Positions 47,001 through 56,642 of a stretch of DNA of 64,000 nucleotides are shown in pieces (the first letter of the stretch is position 1; every line of letters begins with the position of its first letter). Origin of the DNA: Trileptium ribeirensis. Lineage: Eukaryota > Nematoda > Enoplea > Enoplida > Thoracostomopsidae. Both the position numbers and the translations under genes were made by a program. The DNA lies in contig JASANE010020157.1 in NCBI GenBank assembly GCA_030248225.1, positions 1 to 64,000 of the forward strand, written 5' to 3'. Below the pieces are notes generated by a model that was given only the letters and a program-made list of their open reading frames with translations, was not told the DNA's origin and searched no databases.

Positions 47001-50000
47001 TAGAATCAAAAAATTTTGTTCGGTTTTGTGTGGTCTTTCACATTTTTTTTGAGAAAACATTTCAGAGCTGTTAGTTCCAAATTGTTTGCAAATAAATAAA
47101 TTTTGCTCCATTTCTGGTCGATGTTCAACAGTAGGCAATCATTTTTGGCAAGTATTATAGGAACGGTACCATCAAAGAAAAACACCGGGTTTGCATAGTT
47201 TGTGCATATAATCACACTTGCAAAATAATTATTTTGGTTAGTAGATTTCCTTATATTTTTTATTATTTCAATGTCTGGTGATATTTGTTAACATAATAAA
47301 AATATATAATGTTGTTTAACAGTATTAATCCTTCACAATAACACCAAGCATAAGTAAGCCGAATCCCGTACACATTAACTTTCGCCAAGATTAGACGATG
47401 TGACGCCTTGATCTGGCCTGTCCACAGCCCTCCGAAAAGTGGGGGGGGAAACTTCGGGGGCCCCCCATGTTCATTCTCGGGGGAAATTTCAAAGTGGGGG
47501 GGGATAAATTTTGCTTAAAAATGCAAAATATTTGCATATTTTCATGCATTTTTACTACTGTGAACGTACTTTCAAGCTAAAAACAATATTTCACCATTAT
47601 AAATGGTGGTAATTAATGTTTAAAAAACAATTTGCAAACAAAAAACATAAATTTTCAGACAAAAAAATTTTGGAATTAGTCGAGCACCGGGGTTTCGGCC
47701 GAGTGGGGGGAACGGACATGGGGGAAGTCTCACGAACATGGGGGATTTGGAAAGTGGGGGGGTCCCCCCACCCCCCCACTGTGGACAGGCCAGTTGATGA
47801 AGAGCGTGGTACTCATGCCGCACTAGGTTTATATCCTGTAAATGCGACGTGTTCGAGTTTTGCGTCTCTTGTCCCACTTTTAGAGTCGCGAACAAATTTA
47901 CTACTTTTGTCGTGTCCACGCCCAACGTTTATGCGCTACTAAACTTAAAGTGACATCGGTAACAATTCTATTTTCTAATTCCCGATGTCGAATCCACATC
48001 CATTGTTACAGAACAAATAGGATATTCGATTCACTGCTAGCGCAGACTTAAATGTTTTCATTCTGGTTATGACAATTCCGTAACATTTCGTAGCATCGAA
48101 ACAGGATTCGCCTTTGTTCGCGAACAAATGTAATATAACTGTGACGTCATATTATTTAACAATTACTGTTCGCGAACAAACCTCTTGTTAAAACAAATCC
48201 GACAAAATTCTGTTCGCGAATATATTGGATATTCGCGAACAAAAAGTCGTCTTTTCTGACCGACAAGAAAACGTCCGGTGATGCAAATTTTTACAAAAAC
48301 AAAATAGGATGGTCAGTGGGGTCATTTTAAGTTTAGTCGCGCATTATTTCAAATTTACACTAACAGGACTTTTTTTATTGTTTTGTTCAAATTTGGGGTT
48401 GGAGGGACAAAAGTGGAAAATATATCCGCCCTAAAACTGGAATTGGATCGTGTTATCCCACAAGACATATAACCGTAGTGTGACATGAGTGTTAATATAT
48501 GGTCCATAAGGATACACAAAATATTCACTGTTCTCGGCTAAAAATTTCCTTTTAGTGTTCTGGTTTAGTTTTAAAATTGCTATGAAATAATTATTTAGAC
48601 TTGCCATAAATGAATGCTGGTTACTCGCAGTCTGTTCGATATTCGCTCAAAAGACAGCGCTAAAGTTTCACTCGAAAATGTTTCAGTATCCGTTAGTACA
48701 TTTTTAATCTGCTCTAAGTTTTTAGATATGAGTAAGTGTTGTTCGATATTTTTATTCGGCGTCTGTTGTTTCGTACGAAGCTAGACAGTAATTTCTGAAA
48801 AATGTACAATGCCGGTAGATGGGAGAAAGTAGGTAATTTAGCATCGCGCAGTTGAGAACACAGAATACGACTTTGTACTCTAAGTAATTTATACTTTATA
48901 ATAAGGCTGAAATAGTTTGATATCAAGATCATTAATAATATTGCCTGTTAGTGGAGTTTGAAAAGCAGCCAGTTTATAATACAACCATATTATTATATGC
49001 CGCACAAATTCCGAAGGCAAGTCAAGCGTGCTTACCTCCTCGCGTACTCACGAAGGTACTTTTTAAACACACGTGCCAAATCAATCAATATCGCATTGTT
49101 CAAGCTGACTTGACTTGCGCCAAGGATACATTTTCGGTAGAACATGAACAGCTCGGATGCGGATTGAAGATTGACTGCGCCAGCTTCAGTTTCGGGACGT
49201 GGCGTTCCGCGTTCCTGACATGATTTCACATACTCGTCGAGCAGCGATCGAAGGCTCGCATCTTGTGTCGCTGTGAAAACCGAAAGGTACGGCTCGAAGC
49301 ACGATCGAATGATACCGCAAAATGGATTTCTGCAAAAGAATTATACTAAATAAAAGCTCACAAAAGAACCATTCTCAGATCATCAGAATGTAATTATAAC
49401 AAATTTATATAGTTTCTGAGGCTTCATTACCAATAATACAAGACCAATTCATTTTATAAGAAGACGCAGTCCTAGTGTGTACCCAGTCCTAGTTTGCAGA
49501 CTGACAGGTTTCGAACGAACCTCAAGTACTGTTAGACATTTTGTCTCGAACATATAAATATTGCCTGGAACGGCATTTTAACAGTTTCAAACACGTTCCC
49601 AAAAACGCTACACTAATATAACGTCGACTATACATGTGTATGTAGTCCTAGTTTGCAGACTGTCAGGTTTAAAGCGAACACCGAATACTCTCATACATTT
49701 TGTCTCGAGCTTTAAAAATATTGCCTGGAACAGGGTTTTAACAATTTCAAACACGTTGCCAACAACGCTACACTAATATAGCGTCGAGCATTTGATTTTT
49801 CAAATTTACATTTGACAGGCACTATCGACGATATCCACCCACCAGGACTTTAAGTAAGGGTCGAATAATTTTCGAACCAACAAAGAACGAAAATCGAACG
49901 AACAGCGGACATTTTACGAACAGCATGTGTTGCACACATCACATTATTTGGCATTGTATCGTGGCAAATAATTTCATACGTGTACATCTTCTGACCGACT

Positions 50001-53000
50001 GGGATATATGTGCAATGAAAATGGTAATGTGTCGAAATTTATTAAATCATAATCGAACCAGATCAAATTTCGCTCAATCAAAATTTATTGAAATCGATCG
50101 AAAGCTCGTTTCATCTAATTAGACCGAGATTTCGTTTAACAGAGATGAATTAAAATTTTATAAAATGAGACATTACGCTAAAACGGAAATCGATCGAAAT
50201 TTTGTTCATGTGAAATCGACCGAGATTTAAATCGATTCTTTTGCACTAAGCCTGCCCCTACAACTGTATTCGTCACTGACTTACGTAGTTTCGTTAGTGC
50301 TTTCTTTTGCAAAAGCCGACGCATCTTTATCAACGACTGCTTCCGCAACTTCTTGACCAACCTTCTTTCGATCACCATTACTACTACCATCTGCGAGCGG
50401 TGATACCTTTTTAACTGGAAATCGTTTCGTCAGCAACGCTTCAAATTCAGCAGTTTTATTAATCGCAAACTGCAACACAGTTGCCTTGATTTCAGAGCGA
50501 CGTTTTTCCATAACCCTGCCCAACTCACGTCCTGTTAGGCTACAAAACTCCAGCGCCAGCTGCTGGGGTAGATCCCATTCTTGTGGAAATATCGCCGCAT
50601 GTTTCGATTCGAAATCGACCAAAAAGCGTTTAAACCACGTGTAGCGCTGATCGATTCGGTCTAACCATGCGGCGTCCTGTGTGTCTTCGTAAAGAACCAA
50701 ATATTCCGACAGCTGAAGCTCAACGAACCACGATATAAGTTCACGCTTAATTTTAGGATCAAGGACGTTGACCAATGCGCACGCGTCTTTCATAGCCATC
50801 GCCGTCGCCCCACCGGGACGTCCACCCTTGACCCAATCCTTAAATTCGCTCAATACTTGAGCGCCAAGGTTCGATCGCACCAGCGTTACCTTGTCGGCTA
50901 GTTCTTTTACTTGTCGAATGTGCATATAGCGCTCAAAATGATCGAGAACGTTCATTATTCCGGGCAACAAGTTGTTCAACTCGCCGTACTGTCGTCGCTG
51001 GGCTAGACTTTCCAGTGTTTCCACCCCGCCGAGTAACATGTGTAAATGGTTGAGCGTCGTAATCGACGAGGTCAAGTTCTTCTTCGCCGTATCGAGTTGC
51101 TTGATATCACGCGTTATCTCTTTGACCATCATTTCCGATGAGTCCGTTTTTTGCTTGATTTCACGAATTCGCGTAAACAGCTCCTAAACACCCGAATAAA
51201 AACGATAGTAAAAAGAAATACAAACCAGGAGCAAGATCTGTATAGGATCTGGGCAAATTTTTAATACGACAAACAGTTTGATCTATTTTCGCAAACGATA
51301 GCTCTCTTTGACCATCATTTCCGATGAGTCCGTTTTTGTTTGATTTCACGAATTCGCGTAAACAGCTCCTAAACACCCGAATAAAAACGATAGTAAAAAG
51401 AAATACAAACCAGGAGCAAGATCTGTATAGGATCTGGGCAAATTTTTAATACGACAAACAGTTTGATCTATTTTCGCAAACGATAGCTGGATAAAATTTA
51501 ACTATTTGATCCGTTCACAATTGTTTTCGAATATTTACTGTGACTATTCGGATCGATTAAATCTCGAATGGACACCGACGATAAATATTTCATCGAAATT
51601 ATCGAGCAAAATTCCTGTCGAATAGTTACCGAGCGGCGAGTTGACAGCTGCAATCAAACGCGAGCTCATTAATCTAACACAAATACTAACACAATCATTA
51701 ACACTCATTGTAATAATACAGCACACGCCAGAAATGACTGCAGCTGGTGGCTCGACGTTTGCTCTGTGATCGGTCAATGCTCGTATATTGACCGATTGCT
51801 CGAAAGACGACATTCATTTCTGGCGCGTGCTGTATGCACCAGCTCGTAAAATATAAGTTTAGCCGACTGCGCCATACTCATACTCAATAAATATGAACAC
51901 TGAACAAATTTAAAAATGCCCGAAACAATAGACACAAACCGGTTGCGCTACTGAGCGATTCAAAATGCCGCCCCATTACGTTGATATCAAATATTTGGTA
52001 GACGATATACTAAATACATATAGCCGTTTGCTGGATGGCCCATTGCATCTGAAGAATAAAGTAATGCTCCTTGCAGTCCGCGCCAGAAATGATTGGTGCC
52101 TTTCGAACGAGCGGGCATCAGGGAAGCAGCGGTGTAGCTTGTTTTTAGCAGCGAGCTTATATAGCAAGCAAAATATGTAAGCACGTACATTATATATGCG
52201 CCGGAAATTTTCTGGCGTATATATAATGTACGTGCGATAATATAGTACTCTGACAAACAGAGCAAAGCACTGCATTGTAAACAACATAGCCATATATACA
52301 TGACACTTCCGCAGAAGTGTCATGTATATATACCTCAACGCATTACCTGTATTGCAACTTTAGCCTCGCACAACGCTTCGTGTCCGCCACGCGCAGATGC
52401 ACTCTGCGTATGAACGATCGTCGCCAATTCGCGATCCATCGATTCAATATCAGTCGACACCGATGCAATTGCTTCGTCAATGCCGTTGAGCGACTGCTCG
52501 GTCGGAAACATCGCATTGATATGACCAACGACGTCGAAATCGGCACGATACATTGGATCGTCTTTAGGCATTAGGTCGTCGATAGCCTAATACAAAATAT
52601 GTATATAACACAGAACCAGAAAATTATGACATGTCTTGAAATGCGGAATTCAAAATTTGGCTACAATTTGTAATAGAAAAACTGACAAAACACGATAATT
52701 TTTGGAATATAATTGAATTGAACTTTTGAATTTAATAAAAAATCTTTTAAAAAGTTAGAATAGTATTCGCGCCATCAAATTTTTGAAATTAGTTACTCTA
52801 TCAAGATTTCAGAGCGTAGTGAAGCATAGGTACACCTACGCCTTTTGCGTGGGCAGCCAACCAGCTCTCGATAGCATACGTCGATATGCTATTATGTGAA
52901 TATCACACATTACGCACATAAATTAGAAAAAACTAACACCGGCAATAAGTTTTCCATGCCCCAAAATCCCCTAAGTGCAAGCTATCAGCCTCGCAGGACG

Positions 53001-54616
53001 TAACAGTAAAATTAGTAATTTTAAGTCGATGAACCATGGCGGCACCATACCCAAGGGAAATTTTTCAGTTGCCCAGGATGTCGGCACAAATTTTCGGTCG
53101 AGGAACCACGAGGGTGCCGTACCTCAAACGTTATATTGCCAGAACCAGAGCCTTAATCGATAAACAGAAAGAGGCATCGGAATTTACCATTTTACTATGA
53201 AATTAAACCAACCGGAGCAAAAATTCGAAAGTTAAGATAAAAATAACCTTGATTCCATGAAGTGTTCTAAAATGGGGTAATAAAACCCTCATTTTGCATT
53301 CTGATCACGGAACCAGACCTCTAACCCAAAACACTCGGGGATGTACACGGTAAATCGACTTGCCGGTTCGAATTAACCCAAAATCATGAAAATCGATTAA
53401 GTCGTTCCCGGAATCACTCCGGATACTTCTGAGTTAGAGCCTAGGGGGCAGCTCAAAGCCCTCAGACGTTATTTTGATGCTGTGGAGAGACCAGAATCTG
53501 CTTTGGACACACCATTATTATATATTATTGTTGTTTACGAGTAGTGCTTCACATTCTGCAGCATCAATCGGGCATATCCATGTTTGGACAGATATATTTT
53601 TAATATCACCACGAAAGATGGGGTCCTAATCCAACAAACTGAAACACCATGAGATAAAAAATTAAGCGATGAAGTGTCTTGCGCTAGGCAACTAATATTG
53701 ACAAGCATAATTAACTAGCATGTAAACCAAAAATTATTTTCAGAAAAATTTGATAAAAAAATTAAGTTTATTACCCATAATTATGTACAAAAATATATTC
53801 AGGAAACGAACGTATTTCGATCCAATTCTTATGTAAATTCCGAAATCTGATCCATATATACCAAATTCGTGCCAAATAAGGTTGAGAACATAACGCTATA
53901 TTGATAAAATAGAGTAGCTTATTGCTTACGGCTAGGAGGGTGACCCCCCCCTACTTTGTCTTAGGCTTAGTACTGAAGATGCAAGCTATGCAGTATGCGC
54001 CTTTGTCCAACGAGGGAACAGAGTAAACCAGGCAGCTAGCGAACCGCTGTCATTTTTGATATATACAGTACGGACCAAAAATGACATTAGCTCGCTCCCG
54101 ACTCGCTCGAAATAAATTTGTTCTAAAAATAGAATTTATTATTAGTTTAAATAGTTTCGAAATTTTGAGCGAGCTATCATTTCGCGCGCATACTGTATGT
54201 AGTGTAGTTTACGGCATATCGTGCATATCTAGATAAGCTAGAGTACTCGCCTAAAATGACTGTCGCTCGCTCGATATTTCGAAACTATTTAAATTAACAG
54301 TAAATTCTATTTTTACGACAAATTTATTTCCAGCGAGCGACAGTCATTTTTGGCGGACACTGTACAAAGAAATGAGCTCCGCGCTGCTCACCTGTTGTAC
54401 TTGCGGCGAAAGCTGCAATATTTCTTCGTCTACCAGGTCTAGCGTATCATTATGTCCGCCGCGCTCCGAAGCTTCACCACCCGTGATCGTCGCAGAGTTA
54501 GGCGAAGGATTTTGGGGATCTAACTCGGCCAAAGTAGCTGAGACTGAGGATAAATCGGCATGTTCACAGTTGATATCGGCAAAATCAGCACTGGAATGAT
54601 CATTATTTTGACTCAT
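38081..54616 (-). CDS. VPS53: VPS53, GARP/EARP tethering complex subunit, nine exons
   Basis: VPS53 is a core subunit of GARP (with VPS51, VPS52, VPS54; endosome-to-Golgi tethering) and EARP (with syndetin). Exons on the minus strand: 54616-54392, 52586-52347, 51183-50285, 49329-49036, 46601-46506, 42474-42351, 42095-41976, 39956-39606 and 38548-38081. All join in phase at GT/AG borders, giving about 938 codons from the first ATG to TGA. Clear family blocks: [18 protein letters not shown] (exon 2), [47 protein letters not shown] and [20 protein letters not shown] (exon 3), [14 protein letters not shown] (exon 4), [12 protein letters not shown] (exon 6), [20 protein letters not shown] (exon 7), [19 protein letters not shown] (exon 8), and [13 protein letters not shown] at the C-terminus (exon 9). 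An acidic, serine-rich N-terminal extension precedes [12 protein letters not shown], and a Gly/Thr/Ala-rich linker precedes the C-terminal helix. No disabling change was seen. Confidence 0.93.
40600..41890 (-). repeat. Diverged ~190-bp repeats in VPS53 intron 7
   Basis: GGCCTATT..ATGC.GCAA.ATTTTT...CGCGCGTCC followed by CCAAAATAATC-like sequence occurs near 40670 and 40853. The companion CATTCGCAACCTATACGAATTG stretch and the AACATCCT...GCACTACTCCCTACCTTTGTAAA stretch (40763-40812) recur, the latter near 41827-41882. The ~900 bp between the last two look like an insertion but have no clear ends. Confidence 0.5.
42776..42850 (+). repeat. tRNA-like sequence, possible SINE head
   Basis: GGGCATCTCAGTTGGCACAGCGC resembles the start and A box of a tRNA gene. 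GGGTTTGAATCC, 35-40 bp further on (42829-42840), is a good B box. No clean cloverleaf can be drawn (the anticodon arm is poor), so a tRNA pseudogene or SINE head in VPS53 intron 5 is more likely than a working tRNA. Confidence 0.4.
43268..43390. repeat. Inverted repeat with GGCTCGGCTCC arms
   Basis: GGCTCGGCTCCTAAAG (near 43268-43285) pairs with CTTTAGGAGCCGAGCC (near 43368-43383). It sits in VPS53 intron 5 and is related in word content to the GAGCCGAGCC repeats. Confidence 0.55.
44815..45060 (+). repeat. Three diverged ~100-bp repeats
   Basis: AATGCAGTCGCCAAAATGGCCGTGGACC, ATGCATCCAGTCGCTAAAATCACCCCTGGAC and AATGCATTCAGTCGCTAAAATAACTCTGGAC begin successive units near 44816, 44914 and 45015 in VPS53 intron 5. 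Confidence 0.65.
45436..46033 (+). repeat. 86-bp satellite, about seven copies
   Basis: GATGCCTATAACATAACCCG starts at 45442, 45528, 45614 and then every 86 bp to about 45958. Each unit includes ACACACCGTTGCCCACAAAA, CCTATTTTTCGC, TAATCTAGATCACTTTGCATG and TAAT. Copies are over 95% alike. A diverged copy lies at about 46110-46195. The array is inside VPS53 intron 5. Confidence 0.9.
47413..47793. mobile_element. G-rich MITE with TTGAT target duplication
   Basis: A 381-bp element with 15-bp terminal inverted repeats CTGGCCTGTCCACAG, flanked by TTGAT at 47408-47412 and 47794-47798. Next to the ends lie runs of 6-8 G or C (GTGGGGGGGG, GGTCCCCCCACCCCCCCAC). The open frames inside are low complexity, with no transposase. 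It lies in VPS53 intron 4. Confidence 0.8.
47932..48343. mobile_element. TTCGCGAACA-rich MITE, copy 4 (TTA TSD)
   Basis: A 412-bp element between TTA at 47929-47931 and 48344-48346. The ends are TGCGCTACTAAACTTAAAGTGAC and the complement of TGCGCGACTAAACTTAAAATGACC. GTTCGCGAAC lies near 48117, 48168 and 48214. It lies in VPS53 intron 4, 135 bp from the G-rich MITE. Confidence 0.8.
49485..49787 (+). repeat. Two ~144-bp direct repeats in VPS53 intron 3
   Basis: AGTCCTAGTTTGCAGACTG to CTACACTAATATAACGTCGA occurs at 49485-49627 and again at 49643-49787 with roughly 85% identity. Confidence 0.8.
51118..51488 (-). repeat. VPS53: Tandem duplication covering the start of VPS53 exon 3
   Basis: A ~186-bp unit (51118-51303) that spans the first 66 bases of exon 3, its acceptor and adjoining intron is repeated at 51304-51488. 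The two are nearly identical apart from a few bases in the T run (TTTTTTGCTTG against TTTTTGTTTG). The second copy gives a decoy acceptor and partial exon upstream of the real one, and its exon part is frameshifted relative to exon 3. Confidence 0.85.
51718..52330. repeat. Cluster of strong inverted repeats in VPS53 intron 2
   Basis: Three hairpins: ACAGCACACGCCAGAAATGA (51718 on) with its near complement at about 51812-51833; 22-bp arms GCACGTACATTATATATGCGCC (52181-52202) and 52214-52235 with one mismatch; and 17-bp perfect arms TATATACATGACACTTC (52293-52309) and 52314-52330. The last ends about 16 bp from the exon 2 donor at 52346. Confidence 0.8.
54062..54365. mobile_element. Two adjacent palindromic MITEs beside VPS53 exon 1
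   Basis: Element A (54062-54198): ATACAGTACGG..C.AAAAATGACATTAGCTCGCTC against GAGCGAGCTATCATTT to CATACTGTAT. Element B (54243-54365): GTACTCGCCTAAAATGACTG, TCGCTCGCT against AGCGAGCGACAGTCATTTTT, GGCGGACACTGTAC. Both share the core TTTCGAAACTATTTAAA and AATTCTATTTTTA, so they are relatives. B ends about 26 bp from the exon 1 donor. A similar end (CAGTACCCAGCAAAAATGACTGAGGTTCGCTC) is near 43220. Confidence 0.7.
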
Positions 54617-55100
54617 TACGCTAAGGGATCGAATAAACTAATTATATAAATATATACTCGTAGAATTCAATTATTTACTATATATATAATTCAATACACT
54701 TAAAGCGACATTGAACCATATCCTATAAATCTACCACTGCAGCTGTAAATGTTTAAACAGTTTGAACGATTTCGCCAAGCCAACCAAGTCCCGGGCTTCG
54801 GGGTTGGGAAGACTATATTATTTTAGCCCGAATGCGACCATTTCACGGATACATTTCTGATCCCAAGAGGACTACTAAAAATGCAGTGTTGACATTAGAA
54901 ATTCGATATCAACATAACAAAACCTGCAGTGGGGAAGGCTGAGCAGCTATGTAAATTTTACCTGCAGACCTAAAATTTCACCTGGGACCCTTATTTTGTA
55001 CCTTACACTTGCTTTCCTATGTGTGCGAATTTGCCGGAAACACGGCAAACCTGCATAAAATTGGCATATTAACGTCCCATTAGTTTCCAAAACAACAAAG
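54617..55100. other. VPS53 upstream region
   Basis: Upstream flank of VPS53 up to the LINE 3' end, so the promoter and 5' UTR should lie here. AT-rich sequence immediately upstream gives way to a more GC-containing segment (54729-54838) that is repeated at 63891. No clear TATA box or initiator can be named. Confidence 0.4.
54729..54838 (+). repeat. 110-bp direct repeat, left copy
   Basis: Begins ATCTACCACTGCAGCTGTAA. It matches 63891-64000 with four substitutions in 110 bases. The right copy begins exactly where the LINE 5' region ends and is cut by the window end. Confidence 0.9.
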
Positions 55101-55228
55101 TAGATAGATAGATAAGAGTTTAGACGGGGTATAAAAGAAACCTGAGTAGGCCAAAAAGGCCCTTTTCAGCACCCCAAGTCCTAGTAAAGTTCTATTCCAT
55201 AATACACTTCGCAAACCCAACAATTCTA

Positions 55229-55394
55229 GATTAACTCAATTTATGTCCATCCTCTAGATCCAATGTCTCAGTTCCGAAGAATGTCTTTCGTAAGTCCTTT
55301 AAGGCTAAGCAGTTCATTGTCAAATGTTGAGCAGTCTCCGGCTCAGCTCCGCAGAATGTGCACAAGATGTTGTCCAATAAACCTATTCTATATA
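55229..55394 (-). pseudogene. LINE ORF2 C-terminal fragment
   Basis: On the minus strand it reads ILCTFCGAEPETAQHLTMNC, the CCHC-like motif usual at the end of such ORF2 proteins, and ends shortly after at a stop near 55229. It carries on from FLTGHGTFNSHL at 58707 across the inserted pogo element. Confidence 0.8.
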
Positions 55395-55544
55395 TAGTCA
55401 GCACTTTTTGCTGACAGAATCACTAGGGCGTACCGATTTCGAAAAAAGCATGGCCGCACTATTGGAAATGTCCCTAATAAGTGTCAGGAGTGTTGAAATC
55501 AGATGAGCATTCGCAATTTCAGCAAAAAAAAATCGATAAAAACC

Positions 55545-56640
55545 TCCCGTCTTTTTTGGGACGTTTTCCCAAAAAAAGACGGCGGCTTCCCAAAAAAGAC
55601 GGATCGGAAAATAAATATATTTTGTGGTTTATAATAACTTTAGATATTGCAAATTGCAGTTTAAGCGACGAATGAATTTTAATTAGTTTAAAAAATGTAC
55701 TTTTTTAGCCTCTGCTAGTGACCCCGTGGTAAGCAAGCGCGTCAGTTGAGGCATCTTGTTTTTATATCGATCGCATTTTAAGCATTGATAGCCGTGTCAT
55801 CACGCGACCGTGGTGCGTTATAAACTATAAATATAATTTCCAACAGTCGTTCAGAAAGAACCAGCTACGTAATATGAGAGCAAGTAATAAACAGTTTGTT
55901 CACTTCCAAGATCAGGCGAGTTAGTTCACTGCTGGTGGTGCTTCTAAATTATGCATTATGACTACATAGTTATGATTATCGAACACGGACTATTAAGCTT
56001 GTCGCACAAATACAGTAAGTATGCCGTTCATTCTGGTGCAAACACATGTATATATATGTAACCGTTAATATTTGAACTTACCAGTAGTAGAGTCCATCCA
56101 TCGATGTAACAGTTATCGTCGCAGGCAGCTGTTTGGCGTCGCAGCCTGAAACAAAAACGCAACCAACAGCAGCAGAATCACCAGTAGCAGTCGCAGCAGT
56201 GAACGGTTACGAACATGGACTAAACGTGCTGATTAACTTAGAACTCATATTCCGTAATTTGAAGAGCAACAGTTGCAAAACTTGCCCCACGAATTCGAGA
56301 AAATATGACAACAGTTGTAAACCTAGTTGAGCACACACCACGATCGCGTTGAATATCAACGATGCTTTTAGTTCACAAGACAACAGGAGCAGCCTCAATG
56401 TGATGCGCTTGCCATCCGCCTCGGAGCGATAATTCGGTACAAAAGTCAGTAATTTAGTAGAAAAATTGTCTTACTTGAGATACTAATGTGCCGAAATCTT
56501 CGGCACAATATACCGCTTATAGACCGTAAACTATCGACTAACATTGTCCTCCTCCGGGAAAGGCATTTTTTTCTTTTTGAGAAGCAGTGCTCGAGCTGAC
56601 GTGCCTGGTCCGTCATCGATCATTTGTGGGATCAGTGGTC
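55545..56640. other. Non-coding left arm of the pogo element
   Basis: Holds the inverted GTCTTTTTTGGGA words at 55545-55605. A plus-strand open frame (56133-56330) begins with a Gln/Ala/Pro-rich stretch but has no recognisable domain and is probably chance. Confidence 0.4.
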
Positions 56641-56642
56641 CA

